Shown: positions 17,625 to 25,636 of the stretch, one piece after another
How the letters are laid out: each line of letters starts with the position of its first letter
Numbering within the stretch: position 1 is the stretch's first letter
Origin: Gammaproteobacteria bacterium
GTDB lineage: Bacteria; Pseudomonadota; Gammaproteobacteria; SZUA-152
Length of the DNA stretch: 33,902 bases
Reading direction: 5' to 3'
Assembly (NCBI GenBank): GCA_011051685.1
Contig: DRKQ01000094.1
Location: 1 to 33,902, forward strand
Notes under the pieces: generated by a model
Databases searched by the model: none
Told to the model about the DNA's origin: nothing
The model's input: only the letters and a program-made list of their open reading frames with translations
Program-made: the position numbers and the translations under genes

Positions 17625-18728
17625 ATGATGAGCGACGATCTCTATCACGAAAACCAACTGCTGCGCCGCAAGTTGCGCGCCTTTCTCAGCCAGGCCCGGG
17701 AGAACGAACAAAAACAGCGGCGTTTCCACGAACAGGAGTTGCGCCTGATCAGCACGCCGTCACTCAACGAGCTGGTGCAGCGCCTGCTGTTCAATTACCG
17801 CACCGCCTTTCGTCTGGATGTGGTGAGTCTGGTATTGCATGATCCCGAATACGAGATCCAGCGTATCCTCGAGGAAGAGGGTGTACGCCTGGACGAACTG
17901 GAACAGCTGCGCTTCCAGCATGATCTGGATGCCCTGGACAACCTGTTCGGGGTGTCCGCCGAACCCCGCCTGGGCAAGTACCGGGTACGCGAGCACCGTT
18001 TCCTGTTCGCCGATGCCACCACCGGCCTGCGCAGTGTCGCCCTGCTGCCCCTGGTGCGTTATGGGAGCCTGATTGGCAGTCTCAATCTGGGCAGCGTGCA
18101 AGAGGGCCGCTATCGTGAAGGCGCCGCCACCGATTTCCTGCAACGCCTGGCCACGGTGGTGGCCATTTGCGTGGAAAATGCCACCAACCACGAGCGTCTC
18201 AAGCGCGTGGGCCTCACCGATTCTCTTACCGGGGTGAATAATCGCCGTTTCTTCGACCAGCGCCTGCTGGAAGAGGTGGGCCGCGCCCGGCGCAGCCGGG
18301 AACCCCTGGCCTGCCTGTTCCTGGATGTGGATCACTTCAAGCGGGTCAATGACCAGTACGGCCACCAGACGGGCGACCAGGTGCTGCGCGTGGTGGCGGG
18401 GCTGATCCGCGACCAATTGCGCGCCAGTGACGTGCTGGGACGCTACGGCGGCGAGGAATTCGCCGCCCTGCTGGTGAATGCCCCGGCACCAGCCGCGCTG
18501 GAGATTGCCGAGCGCATCCGCGCGGTGATCGCCGATTATCCTTTCAAGACCCTGGAGGGGGAGTCGTTGGCCGCCACCATCTCCATCGGTGTGGCCAGCC
18601 TGGCACAGGATGACGGGGAGACCGAACTGGAGCCGCTGGCCAACGAGCTGGTGGAGCGCGCCGATCAGGCGGTGTACTGCGCGAAGAACCAGGGACGTAA
18701 CCGGGTGGTGCTGGCCGCCGGGGACTGA
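17625..18728 (+). CDS. DUF484/GAF-like sensor with GGDEF diguanylate cyclase
   Basis: 367 residues. An N-terminal coiled coil (8–40) and a DUF484/GAF-like domain (about 45–190) precede a GGDEF domain. The active site is GGEEF (275–279), with DVDHFK at about 234–239 as the metal-binding region, so it should make c-di-GMP from two GTP. RASD at 266–269 is an intact inhibitory I-site, five residues before GGEEF, implying product feedback. No membrane helix is seen, so it is cytosolic. ATG 17625 or 17628 could start it; neither has a clear ribosome site. Its TGA directly abuts the stop of rhlB on the other strand. Confidence 0.93.
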   Translation: MMSDDLYHENQLLRRKLRAFLSQARENEQKQRRFHEQELRLISTPSLNELVQRLLFNYRTAFRLDVVSLVLHDPEYEIQRILEEEGVRLDELEQLRFQHDLDALDNLFGVSAEPRLGKYRVREHRFLFADATTGLRSVALLPLVRYGSLIGSLNLGSVQEGRYREGAATDFLQRLATVVAICVENATNHERLKRVGLTDSLTGVNNRRFFDQRLLEEVGRARRSREPLACLFLDVDHFKRVNDQYGHQTGDQVLRVVAGLIRDQLRASDVLGRYGGEEFAALLVNAPAPAALEIAERIRAVIADYPFKTLEGESLAATISIGVASLAQDDGETELEPLANELVERADQAVYCAKNQGRNRVVLAAGD

Positions 18729-20030
18729 TCAGCGCCGGCGGGAGGGGCGTTTCTGTCCGCTGCTTCTGGGTCGGCCGCCGCTGCGTGAACGGTTGCCCGA
18801 GCGCCCCCGGCCCTGGGGACGGGGCTTGCGCTCGATGCGCACCGGTGGGGCCAGGTCTTCGGCCAGCAGTTCGCTGCTGATGCGCCCGCGGGGGATCTCG
18901 TAGCCGATGTAGTCCTGGATGTCCGCCAGGGAAAAGGCGTAATCCTCGCAGGCGAAGCTGATGGCGTCGCCGCTGGCGCCGGCCCGCGCGGTGCGGCCGA
19001 TGCGGTGCACGTAGTCTTCGCTGTCCTGGGGCAGGTCGAAATTGATCACGTGACTCACCGCGGGGATGTGCAGGCCGCGGGCCGCCACGTCGGTGGCCAC
19101 CATGATGGCCAGTTCGCCCTTCTGGAATTCATCCAGCAGGCGCAGGCGTTTTTTCTGCGGCACGTCACCGGAGAGCAGGGCAGCCTTGAAACCATTGCTT
19201 TCCAGATAACCCCAGACCTTCTCCGCGGCGCGCTTGGTGTTGACGAAGACGATGGTGCGGGTGGGGTCCATGTGGCGCAGCAGGCCGATGAGCAGGGGTA
19301 TCTTTTCCTCGTTGGACGGGCCGTAGACGATTTCCTCCACCCTGTCGGCGGTGACCTTGTCGGTCTCGATTTTCACCGTCTGCGCGTTGTTCATGTGCTC
19401 ATAGGCCAGCTCGGTGACGCGCAGCGGCAGGGTGGCGGAGAAACACATATTGAGGCGCTCAGTGGGTGGTGGCATGCGCCGCAGCATGTAACGGATGTCC
19501 TTGATGAAGCCCAGGTCGAACATACGGTCCGCCTCGTCCAGCACCATGGCCTGGACAGCCTTCAGGTCATAGACGTGTTGTTTGAAATAGTCGATCAGCC
19601 GGCCCGGGGTGCCGATGAGGATGTCCACCCCTGCCTCGATGTCCTTGCGCTGTTGTTCGTAGCCGGCGCCACCGTAGACCACACGGATATGCATGTCGCA
19701 GCCCTGAGCCAGAGGGATGGCATCCTTGTGGATCTGAACCGCCAGTTCGCGGGTGGGGGCGATAATGATGGCGCGGGGCTGGTTTGCCTCGCGTTGCGGT
19801 TTGGCGGGATGGGTCAGCAAATGGTGTAGCACGGCAAGCAGGAAGGCCGCGGTCTTGCCGGTGCCGGTCTGTGCCTGACCCAGAATATCCTGTCCCTCCA
19901 GGGCCAGGGGCAGGGTCTTGGCCTGGATCGGTGTACAATGGGAAAAGCCTGCGGCCTGGATGCCCTGCAACAGAGGTGTGGCGAGATTGAGATCCGAAAA
20001 TGTGATGTCTGTGGTGTGTGTATCGCTCAT
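18729..20030 (-). CDS. rhlB: RhlB, DEAD-box ATP-dependent RNA helicase
   Basis: 433 residues. Motifs in order: Q-motif region (HCTPIQAKTL, 31–40), motif I AQTGTGKT (53–60), PTREL, TPGR, DEAD (165–168), SAT (198–200), then HRIGRTAR near 345. The tail from about 398 is rich in Arg, Gly and Ser, an RNA-binding extension. In E. coli RhlB unwinds structured RNA for the degradosome. The gene order rhlB divergent from trxA, with rho next, is the E. coli order, which supports RhlB over other DEAD-box paralogues. Whether RNase E here binds it cannot be seen. Confidence 0.93.
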   Translation of the reverse strand: MSDTHTTDITFSDLNLATPLLQGIQAAGFSHCTPIQAKTLPLALEGQDILGQAQTGTGKTAAFLLAVLHHLLTHPAKPQREANQPRAIIIAPTRELAVQIHKDAIPLAQGCDMHIRVVYGGAGYEQQRKDIEAGVDILIGTPGRLIDYFKQHVYDLKAVQAMVLDEADRMFDLGFIKDIRYMLRRMPPPTERLNMCFSATLPLRVTELAYEHMNNAQTVKIETDKVTADRVEEIVYGPSNEEKIPLLIGLLRHMDPTRTIVFVNTKRAAEKVWGYLESNGFKAALLSGDVPQKKRLRLLDEFQKGELAIMVATDVAARGLHIPAVSHVINFDLPQDSEDYVHRIGRTARAGASGDAISFACEDYAFSLADIQDYIGYEIPRGRISSELLAEDLAPPVRIERKPRPQGRGRSGNRSRSGGRPRSSGQKRPSRRR

Positions 20031-20067
20031 GGCGCAAAAGAATAACAGGATTGTGCCGATATTGTGC

Positions 20068-20096
20068 TTGAAATATGCGAGCGATTAGGCTGAAAT
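20068..20096 (+). promoter_or_regulatory. Candidate sigma-70 promoter for trxA
   Basis: TTGAAA (20068–20073) and TGAAAT (20091–20096) are separated by 17 bp, in the 161-bp divergent gap between rhlB and trxA. Transcription would give a leader of about 90 nt ending in the strong ribosome site GGGAGG. The match at -10 is only moderate. Confidence 0.35.
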
Positions 20097-20191
20097 GAGC
20101 GAATAAGTCGTAACTAATGTTCTCTATGCGCGTCAGACCGCACGGCAGACAAAAATCATACACAGGTTAGATTCCTACGGGAGGCCCATCA

Positions 20192-20518
20192 GTGAGTGGA
20201 AACATCGTTTATCTCACAGACGATTCTTTTGAAGATGAAGTTGTGAAAGCAGAAGGTCCGGTGCTGGTCGATTACTGGGCGGATTGGTGCGGTCCCTGTA
20301 AGATGATCGCCCCCATCCTCGACGAGATCGCCGAGGAGTACAAAGACAAGATCAAGGTGGCCAAACTGAATATCGATGAGAATCCGGGCACGCCACCCAA
20401 GTACGGTATCCGCGGCATCCCCACCCTGATGTTGTTCAAGGATGGCAATGTGGAGGCTACCAAGGTGGGCGCGGTCTCCAAGTCGCAATTGACGGCGTTT
20501 ATCGACAGCAACATTTAA
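20192..20518 (+). CDS. trxA: Thioredoxin 1
   Basis: 108 residues, the usual thioredoxin length. The active site WCGPC is at 32–36, with [15 protein letters not shown] around it; the cis-proline loop GIPT has Pro77, and LFKDGNV follows. It reduces protein disulfides in the cytosol using thioredoxin reductase. The start is GTG 20192, supported by GGGAGG 8–13 nt upstream; no ATG is suitably placed. The order rhlB–trxA–rho is conserved in gammaproteobacteria. No intrinsic terminator is visible after its stop. Confidence 0.98.
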   Translation: MSGNIVYLTDDSFEDEVVKAEGPVLVDYWADWCGPCKMIAPILDEIAEEYKDKIKVAKLNIDENPGTPPKYGIRGIPTLMLFKDGNVEATKVGAVSKSQLTAFIDSNI

Positions 20519-21044
20519 GAATCCTCTGAGCAATTCATGAACTCGTATCTTGCGCCTGAAATGCCCGGCTTCTGCGTTGCAAATCTTCGCAATAGTCGGT
20601 TGTTACGTGCGATTCGCGCCTTGAGTCTGAACATTTCGGGTTGCAATCTACTTCGTCCAGAATTAATCAGAGGTTGCATAAAACTGCCCTGCGCTTGAGA
20701 GGTGGTTTGCCGGTTGCCCTGTATCGATGGAATGGTGGGTCTTCCGGACTGGACGCCGATGTGGCTTCGTGATAGTTTAGCGGCAAATCAATGCTTCGCA
20801 GGCGTTTGCTCCGTGCCGATTTCCGGCCCTTCCGCGTAATACAAGCAAACCTGAAATTCCCGGTAGATCCTGCAGACCCTAAAGAACAAAAAACCCAAAA
20901 AGACCATTCCAGAGTATTTCGACAACTTTTTTCACAGAACTTGTACAGAGTCACCGATTCTGAATAATCCGGGTAGCCATCTTGGCACCGGTCAATCTTC
21001 CAAAAATCCCATTCCTGTAAACACGCCGAAGTGATCCTACGCCT
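20519..21044 (+). other. 526-bp gene-free leader in front of rho
   Basis: No convincing gene is present. A 54-codon ORF from ATG 20537 resembles the position of rhoL but has no family features. The region is less GC-rich than its surroundings. Two possible RNA stems are visible: CCTGAAATG (20555–20563) with CATTTCGGG (20632–20640), and AGGCGTTTGC (20800–20809) with GCAAACCT (20845–20852, one bulge). An A-rich patch (about 20880–20900) follows. Known rho genes are autoregulated by Rho-dependent attenuation in the leader, and a long leader here fits that. Confidence 0.6.
20941..20969 (+). promoter_or_regulatory. Candidate proximal promoter for rho
   Basis: AATAAT (20964–20969) is a good -10, but TTGTAC (20941–20946) matches the -35 consensus at only three of six bases; the spacer is 17 bp. 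It would start transcription about 70 nt before the rho ATG, inside the long leader. A longer transcript from an upstream promoter or from trxA is equally possible. Confidence 0.35.
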
Positions 21045-22301
21045 ATGAACCTGACCGAACTGAAACAGAAAACCGCCTCCGAACTCATTGAGCTTGCACA
21101 AAGCACCGGCGTGGAGGGCATGGCCCGCGCGCGCAAGCAGGACATCATCTTTGCGCTGCTCAAGGCGCATGCGAAAAACGGTGAAGACATCTACGGCGAC
21201 GGGGTGCTGGAGATTCTCCAGGACGGCTTCGGTTTTCTGCGCTCGGCGGACAGTTCCTACCTGGCCGGGCCGGATGATATCTACGTTTCTCCCAGCCAGA
21301 TTCGCCGTTTCAGTCTGCGCACCGGCGACACCATCTCCGGCAAGATTCGCCCGCCCAAGGATGGCGAACGTTATTTCGCCCTGCTCAAGGTGAGCGAGAT
21401 CAATTACGACCGGCCGGAGAATGCCAAGAACAAGGTGCCGTTCGAAAATCTTACTCCCCTGTTTCCCAATGACCGCCTGATCCTGGAAATGGGCAATGGC
21501 TCCACCGAGGATCTCACCGCGCGGGTCATCGACATGGCAGCGCCCATCGGCAAGGGGCAGCGTGGGCTCATTGTCTCGCCACCCAAGTCCGGCAAAACCA
21601 TGATGATGCAGAATATCGCCCAAAGCATCGCCGCCAATCATCCCGAGTGTTATCTCATCGTGCTGCTCATCGACGAGCGCCCGGAAGAGGTTACCGAGAT
21701 GCAGCGTTCGGTGCGAGGTGAGGTGGTTTCCAGTACCTTCGACGAACCCGCCAGCCGTCATGTACAGGTGGCGGAGATGGTCATCGAAAAGGCCAAGCGT
21801 CTTGTCGAGCATAAAAAGGATGTGGTGATCCTGCTGGACTCCATCACCCGTCTGGCGCGCGCCTACAATACGGTGATCCCGTCTTCGGGCAAGGTACTCA
21901 CAGGCGGTGTGGACGCCAATGCGCTGCACCGTCCCAAGCGCTTCTTTGGCGCGGCACGCAATATCGAGGAAGGTGGTAGCCTGACCATTCTTGCCACTGC
22001 CCTGGTGGATACCGGCTCGCGCATGGACGACGTGATCTACGAGGAATTCAAGGGTACCGGCAACATGGAGGTGCACCTGGATCGGCGCATCGCCGAGAAG
22101 CGTATCTATCCCGCCATCGACATCAACCGCTCCGGTACGCGCCGTGAAGAGCGCCTCACCAAGCCCGATGAACTGCAGAAGGTATGGATCCTGCGCAAGC
22201 TGCTGCATCCCATGGACGAGCTGGCGGCCATCGAATTCCTGTTAGACCGCCTCAAGGACACCAAGGTGAACGCGGAATTCTATGAGTCGATGAAGCGCTA
22301 A
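21045..22301 (+). CDS. rho: Transcription termination factor Rho
   Basis: 418 residues, close to the E. coli length. The N-terminal domain begins [10 protein letters not shown]; the cold-shock-like RNA-binding domain has GFGFLR at 61–66; the P-loop [10 protein letters not shown] lies at about 178–187, and [16 protein letters not shown] carries Walker B. All parts of the hexameric RNA-dependent ATPase are present. It releases RNA polymerase at untranslated C-rich transcripts. The long leader suggests autoregulation, as known for rho elsewhere. The ankyrin lipoprotein starts 34 nt downstream and may be on the same transcript. Confidence 0.99.
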   Translation: MNLTELKQKTASELIELAQSTGVEGMARARKQDIIFALLKAHAKNGEDIYGDGVLEILQDGFGFLRSADSSYLAGPDDIYVSPSQIRRFSLRTGDTISGKIRPPKDGERYFALLKVSEINYDRPENAKNKVPFENLTPLFPNDRLILEMGNGSTEDLTARVIDMAAPIGKGQRGLIVSPPKSGKTMMMQNIAQSIAANHPECYLIVLLIDERPEEVTEMQRSVRGEVVSSTFDEPASRHVQVAEMVIEKAKRLVEHKKDVVILLDSITRLARAYNTVIPSSGKVLTGGVDANALHRPKRFFGAARNIEEGGSLTILATALVDTGSRMDDVIYEEFKGTGNMEVHLDRRIAEKRIYPAIDINRSGTRREERLTKPDELQKVWILRKLLHPMDELAAIEFLLDRLKDTKVNAEFYESMKR

Positions 22302-22335
22302 ATCCCTGGCAGAAACTTTCCTCCGCAGGTTTCCC

Positions 22336-23094
22336 ATGAATCCGCTGTACACAAAATACATCACACGGCTGGTTGTGTTGCTGGGCATTTTGCTGCTCAC
22401 CGGTTGTTCACGTGAATACACCACCGAGCTGATGAACGCGGCCAAAGACGGCAATCTGCAGGCGGTGCAGGCTGCGGCCCAGAGGGATGCCGATATCAAT
22501 CAGCGCAGCAACAAGGGGAAAAGCGCCCTGATGTTTGCTGCCTCCGAGAACCATGCCGATGTGGTGCAATGGTTGCTGGAGCAGGGCGCCGATGTGAACG
22601 CGACCGACAATTACGGCACCACGGCGCTGATCGTCGCTGCCACCGCAGGCCATGACGAGGTTGTAAAATTACTCCTGGAAAACGGCGCCGATGCGACGTT
22701 GCGCGATGATAGTGGTGGTGCCGCCCTGGTCAACGCGGTGTACTTCGGGCGTGTCAAAACAGTGCAATTGTTGCTGGATTATTTACTGGCCGACAAGGGG
22801 CCGGGCCTGGAAAAACGGGATGCTGAAGAATTGCTGATGCTGGCCTCGGGGCTTGGGCATACGGATATCGTCAGCTTAATGGTAAAGGCCGGGATCGATC
22901 CCAATGGCCGGGGCCTGAAACAGCGCACACCCTTGATGGCGGCAGCGGCCTTTGATCGTCCCGAAGTGGCCAAGGTGTTGTTGGCGCTGGGGGCGGATCC
23001 TGAGATTCGTGACGAGGATGGTCAGACAGCCCTGGATGTGGCGCGGGATCGTGGCAGTGACGATGTTCTGGCTCTGTTGAGTAATGGCCGCTAA
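22336..23094 (+). CDS. Ankyrin-repeat lipoprotein (first copy)
   Basis: 252 residues. The signal peptide ends in LLTGC, with Cys24 as the lipidated residue. From residue 32 to the end there are about six ankyrin repeats, with typical KSALMFAASENHADVVQWLL and GTTALIVAATAGHDEVVKLL units. Ankyrin repeats bind protein partners, here in the periplasm. It is 34 nt after rho and converges on the triheme cytochromes. A second ankyrin lipoprotein of similar design lies on the other side of those cytochromes, so both probably serve the same envelope process. The partner is unknown. Confidence 0.92.
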   Translation: MNPLYTKYITRLVVLLGILLLTGCSREYTTELMNAAKDGNLQAVQAAAQRDADINQRSNKGKSALMFAASENHADVVQWLLEQGADVNATDNYGTTALIVAATAGHDEVVKLLLENGADATLRDDSGGAALVNAVYFGRVKTVQLLLDYLLADKGPGLEKRDAEELLMLASGLGHTDIVSLMVKAGIDPNGRGLKQRTPLMAAAAFDRPEVAKVLLALGADPEIRDEDGQTALDVARDRGSDDVLALLSNGR

Positions 23095-23136
23095 CGCAAG
23101 TCTGCAAGCGAACAACGATTTACAGTTAATCTTGTA

Positions 23137-23877
23137 TCACCACCATTTCGGCCCGGAGCCCTCGTGCGGCACACTGTGACAACGCTCGCAGGTGAACAGG
23201 GCAAAGGCCACTTTGTCGTGGCATACCCCACAATACTCACCGCGTAGCACCTTGTTCATGGAAATAGGGTTGGCGCCTTCCTTGGCCTCGAAGATGGCCG
23301 GGTGACAATTGGAGCAGGCCAGCCACTTGGTGTGACGGTCGTGAGGAAATAGCACCCAGGGCATGAATTGGGTGTTCTTCATGAGAATATCCAGATCCAG
23401 CTCGGTCATTTTGCCTTTACCCAGCAGGTCGGCGCGGGGGTTGATCAAACCATCGGCCAGGGTCTGCACCCAATCCACCTGATGTCGCCGGTCACGGGGA
23501 AAATCCTTCATCGCCACAGCGGGATTCTGCAACACCACGATGGCGTCGTTGATGGTGTCATGAATACCGTCGTTGCGAGGTGATTCGCTGGCACCCATTT
23601 CCACGGCATTGAGTACCTTGCCGGTGGCCAAAACCACCTTGTCGTCGCTGTCAGCATTGTCCTTGTCCGGTGTTGTCTCGGGCGCTGGTGTTGCCGGGCT
23701 GGAGGTGGCTTCCTGTGCGGCAGATTTGACAAATTCGGTGACCTTGTCGGGGCTGGTGACTATGGGTAGTGGATCGGGCTCTGGGGCGGTTTGTGGAGTA
23801 TTACAGGCACTCAGCAGCCATCCACCGAGTGTCAGGCAAAGCAGGCGTGATGTGAACGGTGTTGGAGACATGTGCAT
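23137..23877 (-). CDS. Triheme c7-like cytochrome lipoprotein (A)
   Basis: 246 residues. The lipobox LLSAC gives Cys25, followed by a Pro/Asp-rich linker (26–75). Three CxxCH haem sites are at 188–192 (CSNCH), 216–220 (CGVCH) and 230–234 (CERCH), with additional His in FPHDRH and SVPH as likely sixth ligands. This is the pattern of the c7-type triheme domain family, in which domains can form electron-conducting chains. It should be a lipid-anchored periplasmic electron carrier. It is the second gene of a two-gene minus-strand pair, 15 bp after a paralogue. The third codon is also ATG and could be the start. Confidence 0.93.
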   Translation of the reverse strand: MHMSPTPFTSRLLCLTLGGWLLSACNTPQTAPEPDPLPIVTSPDKVTEFVKSAAQEATSSPATPAPETTPDKDNADSDDKVVLATGKVLNAVEMGASESPRNDGIHDTINDAIVVLQNPAVAMKDFPRDRRHQVDWVQTLADGLINPRADLLGKGKMTELDLDILMKNTQFMPWVLFPHDRHTKWLACSNCHPAIFEAKEGANPISMNKVLRGEYCGVCHDKVAFALFTCERCHSVPHEGSGPKWW

Positions 23878-23892
23878 GACTGCCGTCCTGCC

Positions 23893-24552
23893 CTATTTTC
23901 CGTCGGGTCGCACACCCATGAATTCCATCCAGCGCTTGGGGGTGCCTTCGTGGGGTACGCTGTGGCAACGTTCGCAGGTCCACAGGGCAAAGGCCACCTT
24001 GTCGTGGCAGCGGCCACAGTATTCACCGGCAAGAATGCCATCCATGCCGATATCGCTGTTGGCACCTTTTTTCATGATGAAGATATTAGGGTGGCAGTTG
24101 GAGCAGGCCAGCCATTTGGTGTGGGCGATGTGCGGAAACTTTACCCAGGGCATTTGCCCGGTGTCCTTGAACAGGATATCCATATCCAGTACCTGCATCT
24201 GACTTTCACCCTTGAGGTCGGCGCGGGGTTCGATGATGCCCAGATCCAGTGCCTTGACCCAGTCCACGCCACCACGGCGATCCAGGGGGAAGGCGCTGAG
24301 CGCCTCGGCGGGTTCCTGCAGCGCGTTAATGGCGTCATTGGCGGGGTCGTGGATGCCATCGGTGGCCAGGGTTTCTGTTTTTACTTCATCGGCAAAATAA
24401 CGATTGTCCCGCCAACGCTTGCCTTCACCTACGCCGCCCTCGACCACGTATTGGGCGCTGCGGGTGGCGGAGTTTGGGGTGGGGGTACAGGCGATGAGCA
24501 GTGACGCAGATATCGCGCACGCGGAAAACAGGATGACCAAACCACGCATCAT
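23893..24552 (-). CDS. Triheme c7-like cytochrome lipoprotein (B)
   Basis: 219 residues. The lipobox LLIAC gives Cys22. Haem sites are CSNCH (150–154), CGRCH (179–183) and CERCH (193–197). It shares with copy A the stretch TKWLACSNCHP and DKVAFAL before the third site, so the two genes are paralogues by duplication. It lacks copy A's acidic Pro-rich linker, and ends in an extra WMEFMGVRPDGK. The middle part (about 60–115) is also conserved between the copies (DGIHD, then NDAI and DRR–VDWV), so the family domain extends beyond the haem region. Read toward copy A from the ankyrin gene upstream. Confidence 0.93.
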   Translation of the reverse strand: MMRGLVILFSACAISASLLIACTPTPNSATRSAQYVVEGGVGEGKRWRDNRYFADEVKTETLATDGIHDPANDAINALQEPAEALSAFPLDRRGGVDWVKALDLGIIEPRADLKGESQMQVLDMDILFKDTGQMPWVKFPHIAHTKWLACSNCHPNIFIMKKGANSDIGMDGILAGEYCGRCHDKVAFALWTCERCHSVPHEGTPKRWMEFMGVRPDGK

Positions 24553-24595
24553 AGTGTTGCTACCCCCCCTCTCTCGCCGCCGGTGTGACGAGTTG

Positions 24596-25159
24596 TTATT
24601 GTTTTGCGCCGGCCTTTTTCAAAAGTTCTACGATCTCGTTGTACCCTTCATTGCGTGCGAGGTACATGGCCGTGCGTCCATCCCGGGCCTTTACGGTAAC
24701 GTCAGCGCCCCGTGCAAGCAACTGTTTGACGATCCCCACGTGACCCCGGTTGCTGGCCCAAAGCAAAGGGGTCCAGCCATTCTTGTCGCTCAATTCGAGA
24801 TTGGCCTTGCGTTGCAGCAGTAGTTGGACTGCCTCCTGGTTGCCCTTGGCGGCAGCGCGCATCAAGGGTGTCCAGCCATCGTCATCCTGGGCATTGATGT
24901 CAGCGCCGGCGTCGATGAGCACGGCCATGGTGGCGGTCTGGTTCTGGCGGGCGGCATGCATCAGCGCGGTCCAGCCGAAATTATTGCGTTCGTCCACTGC
25001 GGCGCCCTTGGCCAGTTCGGCCTGTACCGCTGCGGGATCCCCGTCCAGGGTGCGCTTCATCAATTCGGTGTTGCCGTCGCAGGCCATCAGCAAGCCGGCA
25101 AGCGCGGCCAACAGGATGTGACGCAGACGGATTGAATTGGGTATTGCGCGGTTGTTCAT
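24596..25159 (-). CDS. Ankyrin-repeat lipoprotein (second copy)
   Basis: 187 residues. The signal peptide ends in LLMAC with Cys27. About four to five ankyrin repeats follow, for example FGWTALMHAARQNQTATMAV and DDGWTPLMRAAAKGNQEAV. It is 43 bp upstream of triheme cytochrome B on the same strand, so the three minus-strand genes ankyrin, B and A form a likely operon. The order is the mirror of the plus-strand ankyrin gene beyond the cytochromes. A periplasmic chaperone or anchor for cytochromes is my inference from context only. Confidence 0.92.
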   Translation of the reverse strand: MNNRAIPNSIRLRHILLAALAGLLMACDGNTELMKRTLDGDPAAVQAELAKGAAVDERNNFGWTALMHAARQNQTATMAVLIDAGADINAQDDDGWTPLMRAAAKGNQEAVQLLLQRKANLELSDKNGWTPLLWASNRGHVGIVKQLLARGADVTVKARDGRTAMYLARNEGYNEIVELLKKAGAKQ

Positions 25160-25270
25160 GTCAATGGTGTGTACCTAGGCAAAGTCAAAAGTGTACCAAG
25201 CCCTCCGTTGCGGGCATAGGGCGGATAGGCATTCGCGGTTGGCTCGGTTATTATGGGGTTACGGAGTATC

Positions 25271-25627
25271 ATGTTTGTGAGTATGGTTATGGCCTCGAAC
25301 CCCTGTCCCCACTGTGCGCAAAAAACCTTCAGCTGGTGGGATAAATACCTGGCGGGTAAATGGGTGTTGTTGTATTGCAAGGAATGTCGGGGTCGGGTCA
25401 GCGCTCAACCCATCGTGCTGGCCGTACTGTACTTTCTGTACACCTGGGACGTGGTATTGTTTGGCTACCTCGCTTACCTGGATTCCCTGTGGTACCTGGC
25501 GGTGCTGGCCGGAGGGTGGTTGATCCTGGACTTTTTTTCCCTGTATGTACCACTGAGTCCGTTGCGTCCGGCGGGAGGAGGGACAGCGCCGGCGCAGAAG
25601 CCGGCCGACTCCTCCCAGGACAACTGA
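25271..25627 (+). CDS. Small zinc-ribbon membrane protein, unknown function
   Basis: 118 residues from ATG 25271, which has GGAG 4 nt upstream; ATG 25253 and 25289 are also in frame, and 25289 would give the neat start MASNPCPHC. A CPHC (12–15) and CKEC (36–39) pair form a probable zinc ribbon around a Trp-rich stretch (SWWDKYLAGKW). Two hydrophobic segments follow (about 45–70 and 75–95), then a short Pro/Ala-rich tail. I recognise no named family. It lies 9 nt before the ketohexokinase-like gene and is probably co-transcribed with it. Confidence 0.65.
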   Translation: MFVSMVMASNPCPHCAQKTFSWWDKYLAGKWVLLYCKECRGRVSAQPIVLAVLYFLYTWDVVLFGYLAYLDSLWYLAVLAGGWLILDFFSLYVPLSPLRPAGGGTAPAQKPADSSQDN

Positions 25628-25636
25628 GAGCGCTTC

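Noticed and set aside
16416-17729. 437-codon minus-strand frame opposite the YbaK-HDOD gene
   Set aside because: It crosses the intrinsic terminator and the start of the next gene and shows no protein-like pattern.
19005-19829. 274-codon plus-strand frame opposite rhlB
   Set aside because: All DEAD-box motifs are on the minus strand.
20667-22208. 513-codon minus-strand frame opposite rho and its leader
   Set aside because: Rho is certain on the plus strand; the antisense product has no motif.
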